A DNA stretch of 64,000 nucleotides from Sphingomonadaceae bacterium (lineage in GTDB: Bacteria > Pseudomonadota > Alphaproteobacteria > Sphingomonadales > Sphingomonadaceae). Every line of letters starts with the position of its first letter. Within the stretch, counting starts at the first letter, position 1. Location: NCBI GenBank assembly GCA_947477745.1, contig CANJUF010000002.1, positions 113,306-177,305 of the forward strand. Reading direction: 5' to 3'. Shown here one piece after another: positions 1 to 7,544 of this stretch. The position numbers and the translations under genes were made by a program. Under the pieces are notes generated by a model, which had not been told where the DNA came from, made no database searches, and saw only the letters and a program-made list of their open reading frames with translations.

Positions 1-1344
1 GAGACCAACCCTTCGCTGCAGGCGGCGCGCGCCCAGCAGCGCGGCATCGACGAGACCGTGCAGATCGAGAAAGCGGCTGGCCGTCCTTCGGTCACCTCGG
101 ACACGACCTACACCGAATTCGTCAAGAAGAGCGACAACAGCTTCACCAGCCCCGACCGGGCGTTGTCTTCGCAGATCCAGCTCGGCGTGCCGATCTATTC
201 AGGCGGCGCGGTGAAGAACGCGGTCAGGGCCGCAAAGACCCGGGTCGAGGCGGGACAAGCCAATCTGCGCGGCACCGAATCGGCGATCTTCTCGCAAGTC
301 GTCGCCGCCTACATGGACGTGATCCTGAACGAGGCGATCGTCGAGCTGCGCCGCAACCAGGTCGAAGTGCTTGACGTCAACCTCAAGGCAACGCGCGACC
401 GGTTCGAGATCGGCGACTTGACCCGCACCGACGTCGCGCAGTCGCAGGCGCGGCTGGCGCTGGCGCAGGGCGATGCGCGAACCGCAGCGGCCAACCTGTC
501 CAACGCGCGCGAAACTTATATCCGGCTGGTCGGCTCGCCTCCCGGCACGCTGGCGCCGCCGCCGCCGCTGCCCAACCTTCCCGAATCGGCGCAAAGCGCG
601 GTGGCCATCGCTCTCGAAAACAATCCCGACATCATTGCCGCGCGCGAGGAAGCCGAAGCCTCGCGCTACGATATCAACGTTGCCGGAGCAGGGCGGCTGC
701 CAAGGGTCAGCCTCTACACACAGGGCGGATATAACGACTATTTCGGAACGCTGGGCAGCGGCGTTCCAGGAGCGGACTTCGCGCAAAGCGAAAAGTCGGC
801 ACAGGTCGGCGCGCGGCTTTCGCTGCCGCTGTTCCAGGGCGGACGCCCCGCCGCGCTTCGCCGGCAGGCCCAGGCATTTGCCAGTGCAGCGCTCGAAGCC
901 GAAATCGCCGCCGAACGCGACACCGTGGCCCAGACCCGCGCCGCCTGGTCTTCGTGGCTCGCAGCCAATGAACTGATCGAAAGCTCGCAGGTCGCGGTCG
1001 ATGCCGCGCAGCTGAGCCTCGAAGGCGTGCGCGCCGAGAACACCGTGGGCAACCGCACCATTCTCGATATCCTCGATGCCGAGCAGGAACTGCTTACGGC
1101 GCGAGTCCGGCTGGTGACTTCGCGGCGCAACGCCTATGTCGCCGGTTTCTCGCTGCTCGCGGCAATGGGCCGGGCCGAAGCGCGCGATCTGGGCCTCGAT
1201 GGCGGCGTCCTCTATGATCCGCAGACCAATTATGACCGGGTTCGCGGCAAGCGGTTCGATTGGGACGATGATCCCGCTCCGATCGCCAAAGGCACAAGAA
1301 CCGTTGACACGGCGGTGCAGGACGGCGAAATTCCGGGCAAGTGA
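1..1344 (+). CDS. TolC-family outer-membrane efflux/secretion channel, 5' partial
   Basis: Outer-membrane channel subunit of the TolC/OEP family, the trimeric exit duct of type I secretion and tripartite efflux pumps. The frame is open from base 1, so the signal peptide and the first residues lie outside the window; 447 residues are visible. Two homologous OEP halves can be seen: the first contains the FEIGDLTRTDVAQSQARLA segment, the second the equivalent ENTVGNRTILDILDAEQELL segment, both typical of the long periplasmic helices. The C-terminus is charged and unstructured, as usual in alphaproteobacterial members. It is followed after 23 bp by the PopZ-like gene, possibly co-transcribed. The family is certain; the transported substrate cannot be read from the sequence. 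Confidence 0.93.
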   Translation, partial: ETNPSLQAARAQQRGIDETVQIEKAAGRPSVTSDTTYTEFVKKSDNSFTSPDRALSSQIQLGVPIYSGGAVKNAVRAAKTRVEAGQANLRGTESAIFSQVVAAYMDVILNEAIVELRRNQVEVLDVNLKATRDRFEIGDLTRTDVAQSQARLALAQGDARTAAANLSNARETYIRLVGSPPGTLAPPPPLPNLPESAQSAVAIALENNPDIIAAREEAEASRYDINVAGAGRLPRVSLYTQGGYNDYFGTLGSGVPGADFAQSEKSAQVGARLSLPLFQGGRPAALRRQAQAFASAALEAEIAAERDTVAQTRAAWSSWLAANELIESSQVAVDAAQLSLEGVRAENTVGNRTILDILDAEQELLTARVRLVTSRRNAYVAGFSLLAAMGRAEARDLGLDGGVLYDPQTNYDRVRGKRFDWDDDPAPIAKGTRTVDTAVQDGEIPGK

Positions 1345-1367
1345 GCACATAGCTGCAGGGAAGACAA

Positions 1368-1820
1368 ATGGGGCAATCGTCAGAACCGAGCGTCGAGGAA
1401 ATCCTCGCATCGATCAAGCAAGTGATCGCCCGCGATAACCGCGCCGGCGCTGCCGACTTGCGGCGGGACCGCGAAACCCGCGGCGTGCCCGAAGACGACG
1501 TATTAGATTTAGCTTCGAACGCGCAGTTCCTCGACGAAGTGTCCGACCACGACGATCCGGCCGATTGCGACGACGACGATGCGCCCCTGCTGGACGAAGA
1601 GACTCAGGCGGGAATGCGTGATTCGCTCGCCGCGCTCGCCATGCTTGCCCAGCCCGGCGCGCAGCCGCAGATCGTGCGGCCGGGCGAAACCTCGGTCGAA
1701 AGCCTGCTGCGCGAACTGCTCAAGCCGGCGCTTGCCGAATGGCTGGAAAAGAACCTTCCGCCGCTGGTCGAGCGGCTGGTGACCGACGAGATCAGGCGCA
1801 TTTCCGGCAAGAAGGGCTGA
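1368..1820 (+). CDS. popZ: PopZ-like polar organising protein (DUF2497)
   Basis: 150 residues with the three-part build of PopZ: an N-terminal helix (EPSVEEILASIKQVIARD, residues 6-23), a very acidic middle (about residues 45-82, including DDPADCDDDDAP) and a C-terminal helical oligomerisation region (about 108-150, VESLLRELLKPALAEWLEKN). In Caulobacter PopZ forms a matrix at the cell pole that anchors the ParB-parS complex and recruits cell-cycle regulators. parA, parB and parS lie about 20 kb downstream here. The start ATG follows a GGGAAGACAA ribosome-binding region. The family is clear from both termini; the polar role in this organism is inferred. Two TTA codons in a row (TTA GAT TTA, near 1502) are unusual for this GC-rich DNA. 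Confidence 0.85.
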   Translation: MGQSSEPSVEEILASIKQVIARDNRAGAADLRRDRETRGVPEDDVLDLASNAQFLDEVSDHDDPADCDDDDAPLLDEETQAGMRDSLAALAMLAQPGAQPQIVRPGETSVESLLRELLKPALAEWLEKNLPPLVERLVTDEIRRISGKKG

Positions 1821-1859
1821 CCGCTGGACGCACCCCCGGCCTCGCCTTAGAGCGACCGA

Positions 1860-2291
1860 ATGGCCAAGCCCGAACACTATCTATTGCAACCGGCCAGTTA
1901 CCCGATGCATACCGAAATCGGGCTGCGCTACAGCGACCTTGACGTCAATCGTCACCTCAACAACGTCAAGCTGATCGATATCCTGCAGGACGGGCGTGGC
2001 TATCTCCACCGCGCCAGCGGCATGGTCGAGGCGACTGCCGAGTTCACGATCGTGGTTGCCAACCTCAACGTGCAGTTTCTTGGCGAGGGTTTCTACGGCG
2101 TTCCGGTCGTCTGCCATACCGGGCTGCGATCGCTTGGCACAACCAGCCAGACCATTGTCCAGCTGGCGACTCAGGCCGGCCGTCCGATCGCCTATGCCGA
2201 GACGGTGATGGTGACGATGCTCGGCGGCAAGCCCGCACCTCACCCGCATGGCTACCGCGAGCAAATGGAACCATGGTTGATTCGCCGCTGA
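1860..2291 (+). CDS. Acyl-CoA thioesterase, hotdog fold (4HBT-like)
   Basis: 143-residue single hotdog-fold domain. The signature [14 protein letters not shown] (about residues 22-35) is the 4-hydroxybenzoyl-CoA thioesterase / FcbC-like active-site segment, with the likely catalytic Asp28 and the following NN. The family hydrolyses acyl-CoA or acyl-ACP thioesters in the cytoplasm; the chain specificity cannot be predicted. The gene overlaps the start of the downstream 2Fe-2S gene by 19 bp in another frame, which suggests translational coupling. Length is normal for the family and no lesion is seen. Confidence 0.85.
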   Translation: MAKPEHYLLQPASYPMHTEIGLRYSDLDVNRHLNNVKLIDILQDGRGYLHRASGMVEATAEFTIVVANLNVQFLGEGFYGVPVVCHTGLRSLGTTSQTIVQLATQAGRPIAYAETVMVTMLGGKPAPHPHGYREQMEPWLIRR

Positions 2292-2662
2292 CCCCTGCGG
2301 CCGATGCCTTGGCAGGCGCGCGGCGCGCGCTGGCGGCCTATGGCGGCGACACGGCGCAGCGCCATATCTTTCTCTGCGCCGAATCGGACAAGGGCGCATG
2401 CTGCCACCGCGAGGTCGGCACCGAGGCATGGAAATACCTCAAGGCGCGACTCAAACAGCTCAAGCTCGACAAGCAGGGCGGGGTATACCGCACCAAGGCC
2501 GATTGCCTGCGCATCTGCCTGGCCGGACCGATCGCGGTCGTTTGGCCCGACAACGTCTGGTACCACAGCTGCACCCCGCCGGTGCTCGAACGGATTATTC
2601 AGGAACACCTGATCGGGGGGGTTCCGGTGGAAGATTTTCGTCTTACCGCACCAAACCTTTAA
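2273..2662 (+). CDS. Thioredoxin-like [2Fe-2S] ferredoxin-domain protein
   Basis: 129 residues resembling the thioredoxin-fold 2Fe-2S ferredoxins (the NuoE C-terminal type). Candidate cluster ligands are Cys35 (HIFLCAES), Cys43/Cys44 (GACCHREVG), Cys78 and Cys82 (CLRICLAGP); the region after Cys82 ([13 protein letters not shown]) matches the usual AVVYPDGVWY-type core of stand-alone sphingomonad ferredoxins. A redox or electron-transfer role is likely but no partner is indicated. It starts inside the end of the thioesterase gene and its TAA overlaps the TAA of the convergent membrane-protein gene by 4 bp. A run of seven G at 2615-2621 lies in the coding part, but the frame remains plausible to the end. 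Confidence 0.8.
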   Translation: MVDSPLTPAADALAGARRALAAYGGDTAQRHIFLCAESDKGACCHREVGTEAWKYLKARLKQLKLDKQGGVYRTKADCLRICLAGPIAVVWPDNVWYHSCTPPVLERIIQEHLIGGVPVEDFRLTAPNL

Positions 2663-2955
2663 CGCTCGCGCTCATCTTCGAGCGGGTCGATGATCGAATC
2701 GTCGTGGCCAGTTCCCGCCGAGAGGAAAACCAGCCCCATCAGGGCCGACATCAACAGCATCGCAGCGCCGATGCCGAGCCCGGTGGCGATGTAGAAGTGG
2801 ATCGAGACGAAGCCGTTGCTGCGATAAAGAATGACGAAAGCCACGGCGATCACCGACAGGGTGACCAGCACCATCCAGCGCATCAGCCGGCGATAACGCG
2901 CCCAAGCGTAATCCGCCGTGCTTGGATCGTCGAGCGGGGAATCCGGTATCGTCAC
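2659..2955 (-). CDS. Small two-helix membrane protein, function unknown
   Basis: 98 residues. I do not recognise a named family. Two hydrophobic segments are clear, about residues 27-46 ([19 protein letters not shown]) and 54-77 ([20 protein letters not shown]), with a charged N-terminus rich in D/P and an acidic tail (DPLEDERER). This is the pattern of a small inner-membrane protein with both ends in the cytoplasm. It converges on the 2Fe-2S gene (4-bp overlap of stop codons) and is divergent from the CBS-domain gene, with about 130 bp between their starts for two promoters. Codon use matches the neighbours, supporting a real gene. Confidence 0.7.
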   Translation of the reverse strand: MTIPDSPLDDPSTADYAWARYRRLMRWMVLVTLSVIAVAFVILYRSNGFVSIHFYIATGLGIGAAMLLMSALMGLVFLSAGTGHDDSIIDPLEDERER

Positions 2956-3085
2956 AACGCGGCAATCGGCTTTCTAGCATTGGCAGGCAAGGCAATTCCG
3001 GTATTCGCCATAGGGATTCAGACGAATTGGCGTGAACGCCGGTTTTGTGGCATAGTGGTGCCAATAACAGAACCGGAGAAACGCG

Positions 3086-3514
3086 ATGACCATTGGCCGC
3101 ATTCTCGCTTCACGCAGCTTCGAGATCGTCACCTGTGATGCCAGCTGCACCGTCTCCCAAGCAATCGACCTGCTCGCTGAGCACCGCATCGGCGCGCTGC
3201 CGGTGGTCGAGGCCGGATCGGTAGTCGGCATCTTTTCGGAGCGCGACGTGATCTACCTGCTGCGCAAGCACGGATCCCGGGCGCTCGATCTCCATGTGCG
3301 CGATGCGATGACCGCCCCTGCCGTGACGGTAGATCCATCCGCCGAGGCGCTCGATGCGCTGTCGCTGATGACACGGCGGCGCATTCGCCACCTGCCCGTG
3401 ATCGAAGGCGGACGCATGACCGGCTTCGTTTCGATCGGCGACCTGGTCAAATACCGGATCGAGAAGGTCCAGGCCGAAGCCGAGGCGATGCGCAGCTATA
3501 CCCAGACCGCTTGA
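3086..3514 (+). CDS. Tandem CBS-domain protein
   Basis: 142 residues made almost entirely of two CBS motifs, about residues 8-62 (VSQAIDLLAEHRIGALPVV, then GIFSERDVIYLLRK) and 75-130 (MTAPAVTVDPSAEALDAL, then RRRIRHLPVIEG). Such stand-alone Bateman modules bind adenine nucleotides and usually sense energy status or regulate a partner. No partner gene adjoins. The start is preceded by a GGAG ribosome-binding site (ACCGGAGAAACGCG before the ATG). Length and motif spacing are normal for the family. Confidence 0.88.
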   Translation: MTIGRILASRSFEIVTCDASCTVSQAIDLLAEHRIGALPVVEAGSVVGIFSERDVIYLLRKHGSRALDLHVRDAMTAPAVTVDPSAEALDALSLMTRRRIRHLPVIEGGRMTGFVSIGDLVKYRIEKVQAEAEAMRSYTQTA

Positions 3515-3559
3515 CCGGGTAAGCTTGCCCTCAGGCTGCGCTCTGCCTACATCCGCTCC

Positions 3560-3892
3560 ATGGACGCACAAACGCTCACGCTCAGTCCCTCCGCTGCGGC
3601 CCGTGTCGCGGCGATTGCCGGCAAGCAGGCCAAGCCGGCGATCCTGCGCCTCGAGGTCGAAGGCGGGGGCTGCTCGGGCTTCCAGTACAAGTTCGGTCTC
3701 GCCGAAACTGCCGAGAGCGACGACATGATCGCCGAAACCGATGGCGTGCGGCTGGTCGTCGATCCGGTCAGCCTCGAACTGGTCGCGGGCTGCGTTGTCG
3801 ATTACGTCGAATCGCTGGGCGGAGCGGCCTTCAAGGTCGAAAACCCCAATGCGGCCTCGGGCTGCGGCTGCGGGTCGAGCTTTTCGGTGTGA
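3560..3892 (+). CDS. erpA: Iron-sulfur cluster insertion protein, A-type carrier
   Basis: 110-residue HesB/IscA-fold A-type carrier that delivers Fe-S clusters to apo-proteins. The three conserved ligands are present: Cys38 in GGGCSGF and Cys102/Cys104 in the C-terminal GCGCG. The body (YKFGLAETAESDD, then DPVSLELVAGCVVDYVES) is typical of ErpA. A general A-type carrier such as IscA or SufA cannot be strictly excluded from sequence alone, but the stand-alone location without isc/suf genes favours ErpA. The gene is followed after 55 bp by exonuclease III on the same strand. Confidence 0.88.
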   Translation: MDAQTLTLSPSAAARVAAIAGKQAKPAILRLEVEGGGCSGFQYKFGLAETAESDDMIAETDGVRLVVDPVSLELVAGCVVDYVESLGGAAFKVENPNAASGCGCGSSFSV

Positions 3893-3947
3893 TATTAGCT
3901 TGTTCGCCTGACGGCTCAATCGGCACCAGCCCGCGCCCGGTCAACGC

Positions 3948-4721
3948 ATGAAGATCGCGAGTTTCAATATCAACGGCATCAAGGCACGCCTGCCCCGCCT
4001 GATCGAATGGCTGGAGGAAACGCGGCCGTCGGTCGCCTGTCTGCAGGAAATCAAGACGCAGGACGAAGGCTTTCCCGCCGCCGACTTCGAGAAGATCGGC
4101 TACAAGGCGATCTGGCACGGCCAGAAGGGCTTCAACGGTGTCGCGATTCTAGCCGATGGCGAGCAGCCTATCGAAGTCCGACGCGGCCTCGACGGCGATC
4201 CCGAGGACGAACATTCGCGCTATATCGAAGCCGACGTCTTCGGCGTGCGGGTTGCGTGCATTTACCTGCCCAACGGCAATCCGCAGCCCGGCCCCAAGTT
4301 CGACTACAAGATGCGCTGGATGGATCGGCTGCGCGCGCGCATGGACGAACTCGCAGCGGAGGAAGTTCCTGCGGTCGTGCTAGGTGATTTCAATGTCATA
4401 CCCGAGGACAAGGACGTCTGGTCAGTCCAGGCGATGGCGCTCGATGCGCTGATGCAGCCGCAATCGCGCGACGCCTATGCCCGCCTGCTTGGCGACGGGT
4501 GGACCGACGCAATCGACCTGCACAATCCGCGCGGCGGCGTGTGGACTTATTGGGACTATCAGGCGGGCGCGTGGCAGCGCGACCACGGCTTTCGCATCGA
4601 TCACGCGCTGCTCTGCCCCGAACTGGCTGACCGGCTAGTCGGCTGCGGCGTCGACAAGTCCTATCGCGGCCGGGAAAAGGCCAGCGATCACGCGCCGATG
4701 TGGGTCGAAGTTCGGCCCTGA
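3948..4721 (+). CDS. xth: Exodeoxyribonuclease III
   Basis: 257 residues, full length for the ExoIII/APE1 endonuclease-exonuclease-phosphatase family, which cuts at abasic sites and removes 3' blocks in base-excision repair. The catalytic landmarks are in order: FNINGIKAR (6-14), LQEIKTQ with metal-binding Glu34, GFNGVAIL, VVLGDFNVIP (about 143-152), the FRIDHALL segment and the terminal SDHAPMW with the catalytic His. The ATG start places the first motif at residue 6, as in known ExoIII proteins. It converges on the SleB-like hydrolase with only 13 bp between stops. Confidence 0.95.
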   Translation: MKIASFNINGIKARLPRLIEWLEETRPSVACLQEIKTQDEGFPAADFEKIGYKAIWHGQKGFNGVAILADGEQPIEVRRGLDGDPEDEHSRYIEADVFGVRVACIYLPNGNPQPGPKFDYKMRWMDRLRARMDELAAEEVPAVVLGDFNVIPEDKDVWSVQAMALDALMQPQSRDAYARLLGDGWTDAIDLHNPRGGVWTYWDYQAGAWQRDHGFRIDHALLCPELADRLVGCGVDKSYRGREKASDHAPMWVEVRP

Positions 4722-4734
4722 GCGTACGGCCAGT

Positions 4735-5409
4735 TCAGCGGTAGAAGATGTGGTTGTCGACCCGGGCAAGGCGCTGCTTGTGCCAACCCGGCGATACATA
4801 AGCGGCGTGAAAGAACAGCGCGCCCTTGGCCGGACTCTGCCAGCTATCCTCATGCGCGATCCGCGCGATTGCGACCGCGCGCTGCCAGGCAGCCGTGCTT
4901 TCCTGGACGCTCGGCATGGCTTGTCCGCGCACGAAAGAGAATTGCGAGCGCTGGAACACGACACCGCAATAGCTGTTGGGGAAACGGCCCGAATTGGCGC
5001 GGTCAACGACGACGCGGCCCACTGCCAGCTGTCCGTCGAGCGATTCGCCGCGTGCTTCGAAATAGATTGCTCCGGCTAGGCAGCGCAGCTGCCGGTCGAG
5101 TGGACCTGTCTGCGGCTGCGCCTTGACGTGGGCGGCGAGCGTGGCGGCGCGGGTGGGGGTTGCCGGTGTGGCGGTCTGCTCGGGCGTCGCAGCGGGCATC
5201 TCAGCAGGCTGGGGAGCGACGGGCGAAGCGGTCACCTGAACCACTGACTCGATGCCAGCGGTAGCCAGGGACGGCACTGAAGCAGTTTGCTGCACGATGA
5301 CCGGAACGGCTTCTTCTGCCTGAGCACCCGATCCTCCGGCGCTGACCAAGGCAGTCAACAAAGTCGCGGCCACGGCAATGCCGCTGGCCACGTTCAATTT
5401 GATACTCAT
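4735..5409 (-). CDS. SleB-type cell-wall hydrolase, exported
   Basis: 224 residues. Residues 1-30 are a signal peptide or anchor (AVAATLLTALVSAGGSGAQA). Residues about 35-105 are a Pro/Ala/Thr-rich linker. The C-terminal Hydrolase_2 domain (about 108-224) carries LAGAIYFEARGE, with the likely catalytic Glu118, and the family's RVVVDRANSGRFPNSYCGVV and SQFSFVRG segments. These enzymes cleave peptidoglycan, probably as lytic transglycosylases; first described for spore-cortex SleB, they are common in non-sporing alphaproteobacteria, where they act on the periplasmic cell wall. The start is clear. It is a single gene, separated by 200 bp from the DUF1491 gene upstream. Confidence 0.88.
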   Translation of the reverse strand: MSIKLNVASGIAVAATLLTALVSAGGSGAQAEEAVPVIVQQTASVPSLATAGIESVVQVTASPVAPQPAEMPAATPEQTATPATPTRAATLAAHVKAQPQTGPLDRQLRCLAGAIYFEARGESLDGQLAVGRVVVDRANSGRFPNSYCGVVFQRSQFSFVRGQAMPSVQESTAAWQRAVAIARIAHEDSWQSPAKGALFFHAAYVSPGWHKQRLARVDNHIFYR

Positions 5410-5609
5410 TTTGTCCTGTTCAAAGAGCGGTGAACGCGCCTGTCGCGAAACAGCGCAATCGATCGCCAGAAGGCTCCTTTCGATTGCACGGTTTCGCCGG
5501 TCGTTCCCCGTCTGCGTGCTAGCGGCCCGACCCGATGGTCAAGCCTGCCGCCTCCGCGAAATCGAGGGGTCAACTATTGTGCAGCGCAGCGAAGTCAACC
5601 AACAGCAGC

Positions 5610-5939
5610 TTATTCTGCGATGAACCGTTCACCACGAGCGATATCTAGTTCAATTATCCACACATCGCGGTCCTGGCTCACTCGCCGGTCAAGGTATTCC
5701 TGAAATTCTATATTATTTTCAGTATCTTGAGTTTTGCTTAGCGACCATTGGCGGGTCCCGTCCGCCTGCGGCATGCGCTCGAACAACCGCGTGTTTGCAC
5801 CGTTTTCGGCCAGAACGACAAGGATCGTACCCGCATCGCGTTCACCTTTGTGGAGCACGGCCGCGAAGCCCCCTTCGGCCTGGACGCGGCGGATCAGCGA
5901 TGACACCTCGAGGTGCGCGGGCAGCCGGACATCGCTCAC
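5610..5939 (-). CDS. DUF1491 family protein
   Basis: 109 residues matching the alphaproteobacterial DUF1491 family, whose function is unknown: LPAHLEVSSLIRRVQAEGGF at the N-terminus, a KGERDAGTILVVLAE core and the RDVWIIELDIARGERFI end. It is the last gene of the minus-strand run and its ATG overlaps the stop of the thioesterase gene (ATGA). A short stretch, about 5695-5745, encoding SLSKTQDTENNIEFQEYL, is strikingly A+T-rich with rare codons (CTA, AAT, ATA), unlike the rest of the gene; see findings. Confidence 0.85.
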   Translation of the reverse strand: MSDVRLPAHLEVSSLIRRVQAEGGFAAVLHKGERDAGTILVVLAENGANTRLFERMPQADGTRQWSLSKTQDTENNIEFQEYLDRRVSQDRDVWIIELDIARGERFIAE

Positions 5940-6424
5940 GGCTCGCCGCGCATGGCGTCGACATAGCCCGGCAGGCTCGAGAGCGGGATGCGCGAGCGCA
6001 TGAAGGTGCCGGTGCCGCGCCCGATTTCCTCACCCTCGGCATCGACCAAACGCGATTCCGCTACAAGCACGCGGCGGCGCCCGCTGACCCAGCGCCCTTC
6101 GGCCACGATTTCACCCCCTCGAACAGGTTTTGTGAAGTGCAGGTTGAATGACATCGTCAGCAGGAACCGGTCGGAAACCAGCGTATTGGCGGCGTAAAAG
6201 GCCGCATCGTCGAGCATCTTGAAATAGATCGTGCCGTGAGCCGCACCGGCAGCGTGATGGCATGTGGGCTCGATGGCGAAACGTATCGTGGCGGCGCCAG
6301 CCTCAACAATTTCAAGGCGCGACGCAAACAGCGTGTTGATCGGCGCGGCCTGGTACAACCGCTCGAGCGCGCGCCAGTGCAGCTGCGCGCCCGAGGTTTC
6401 AGGCTGCATCGCGGTCGATGACAT
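5936..6424 (-). CDS. PaaI-family hotdog thioesterase
   Basis: 162 residues, PaaI/YdiI-type hotdog fold. The active-site region HHAAGAAHGTIYFKMLDDAA (about residues 56-75) matches the family's N/HG..HGG...L.D signature. The later SFNLHFTKPVRGGEIVAEGR segment is the usual beta-strand pair. It probably hydrolyses small or aromatic acyl-CoA thioesters; the substrate is unknown. Its start lies 26 bp inside the end of ptsN, and a second Met at residue 6 (6409) is an equally possible start. It is translationally coupled to DUF1491 through an ATGA overlap. The function of the ptsN-thioesterase-DUF1491 run is not evident. Confidence 0.83.
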   Translation of the reverse strand: MSSTAMQPETSGAQLHWRALERLYQAAPINTLFASRLEIVEAGAATIRFAIEPTCHHAAGAAHGTIYFKMLDDAAFYAANTLVSDRFLLTMSFNLHFTKPVRGGEIVAEGRWVSGRRRVLVAESRLVDAEGEEIGRGTGTFMRSRIPLSSLPGYVDAMRGEP

Positions 6425-6860
6425 TGGAGAGCAGTCCGAACAATTCGTCTTCGCGCCGGGCCGCGATCAGCGAAGCCTGAACTGATTCGTCGCGCATAAG
6501 CCGCGAAATCGCGGCAAGGGCATGGAGATGGGCCACGCCCGATTGCTCGGGCGATATCAAACCGAACACGAGATTGACCGGCGCTCCATCGACTGCGCCG
6601 AAATCGATCGGCTTTCCGAGCTTGATGAAGCCGGCGACCGGGCGCTTCAAACCGGGCACGCGCGCATGCGGGATCGCCACGCCGCGGCCGAAACCGGTAC
6701 TGCCCATGGCCTCGCGCTCATTAAGGCGCTCGCTAAGCAGGTCGAGATCGATTGCATAGACGCGCGCGAACAGTGCCGCCATCGCTTCTATGGCTGCCGA
6801 TTTGGTGGCGGCGTCGGCAAGGCCGACTGCCTCGGGAACGAACGTGAATAGAGAATTCAT
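6399..6860 (-). CDS. ptsN: PTS IIA-like nitrogen-regulatory protein PtsN
   Basis: 153-residue IIA(Ntr) domain, the terminal phospho-acceptor of the regulatory nitrogen PTS. The phosphorylated histidine is His65 in GVAIPHARV, preceded by REAMGSTGFGRG, both diagnostic. IIA(Ntr) signals nitrogen and potassium status to regulators. Gene order hpf-ptsN is conserved in proteobacteria, usually with rpoN upstream; here rpoN is absent and dnaQ precedes hpf. A hairpin with a UUCG-type loop lies about 20 bases upstream of the start in the mRNA. Partners ptsP and ptsO are not in the window. Confidence 0.92.
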   Translation of the reverse strand: MNSLFTFVPEAVGLADAATKSAAIEAMAALFARVYAIDLDLLSERLNEREAMGSTGFGRGVAIPHARVPGLKRPVAGFIKLGKPIDFGAVDGAPVNLVFGLISPEQSGVAHLHALAAISRLMRDESVQASLIAARREDELFGLLSNVIDRDAA

Positions 6861-6879
6861 GGCAGCTCGGACATTGCCT

Positions 6880-6895
6880 GGCGCCCGAAGACGCC
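6880..6895 (-). other. UUCG-loop hairpin in the hpf-ptsN intercistronic mRNA
   Basis: On the minus strand GGCGTC-TTCG-GGCGCC forms a 6-bp stem (one G-U pair) capped by the very stable UUCG tetraloop. It ends 20 bases before the ptsN ATG. There is no U-run after it, so it is not an ordinary terminator. It may mark RNA processing or protect the upstream hpf message; this is inference. Confidence 0.4.
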
Positions 6896-6972
6896 GGACG
6901 GTTTCCAGCGCCGCGCGACTGGCACGCGGAACTGTCCCTCCTCCACTTGGTGAACCGGCAGCTTAGCCCGGT

Positions 6973-7539
6973 TCAGGATGGCTCGACCCAGCCGATCGAT
7001 CCATCGCCGCGGCGGTAGACCATATTATGACGTCCGGTTCCAGCGTTTTTGAAGAAGAGCGCCGCGGTATTGCGCAGATCAAGCATCATCACCGCATCGG
7101 AAACCGTTGCTTCGGGGATATCGACGCGGGTTTCGGCGATGACCACAGGGGCGTCGGCAAGCACCTCTTCGACCTCGGCGGGCGGCTCCTCGAAGATCGT
7201 GTAGGCTGCATCTTCCTGCGCCTGGGCATGGGCGGTCTGCTCGTGCCGATCCTTTAGCCGCCGCTTGTAGCGCCGCAATTGCTTGTCGATCTTCTCGGCC
7301 GCCTGATCGAGCGCGAGGTGGGCGTCCTGCGCTGAACCGGTCGCCTTGAGCACGAGGTTGTGCATGACGTGCATGATGATGTCGCATCGGAAACCGCCGC
7401 CCGGCGCGCGCCCGAAAGTCACATGCGAGGACAGGGCACGATTGAAATACTTGTCGACGATCGCGCTGAGACGCTGGGTGGCGTGGCTCTGAAGGGCCTC
7501 GCCGGTGTCGATCTGATGACCGGAAACGCGGATGTCCAT
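6973..7539 (-). CDS. hpf: Ribosome hibernation promoting factor, long form
   Basis: 188 residues. The N-terminal S30AE/HPF domain (about 1-105; MDIRVSGHQIDTGEALQSHA, later HVTFGRAPGGGFRCDI) binds the 30S decoding region, and the C-terminal domain (about 130-188; PEATVSDAVMMLDLRNTAAL) is the dimerisation module of long HPF, which makes 100S ribosomes in a single step. The ATG at 7539 was chosen because AGGAGA lies 10 bases upstream; a longer frame starting at 7578 overlaps dnaQ and lacks such support. It follows dnaQ after 5 bp and precedes ptsN. Confidence 0.93.
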   Translation of the reverse strand: MDIRVSGHQIDTGEALQSHATQRLSAIVDKYFNRALSSHVTFGRAPGGGFRCDIIMHVMHNLVLKATGSAQDAHLALDQAAEKIDKQLRRYKRRLKDRHEQTAHAQAQEDAAYTIFEEPPAEVEEVLADAPVVIAETRVDIPEATVSDAVMMLDLRNTAALFFKNAGTGRHNMVYRRGDGSIGWVEPS

Positions 7540-7544
7540 TGATC

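Noticed and set aside
2615..2621. Run of seven G in the 2Fe-2S gene as a possible frameshift
   Set aside because: The C-terminal residues after the run continue as a plausible family end and the stop overlaps the convergent gene cleanly.
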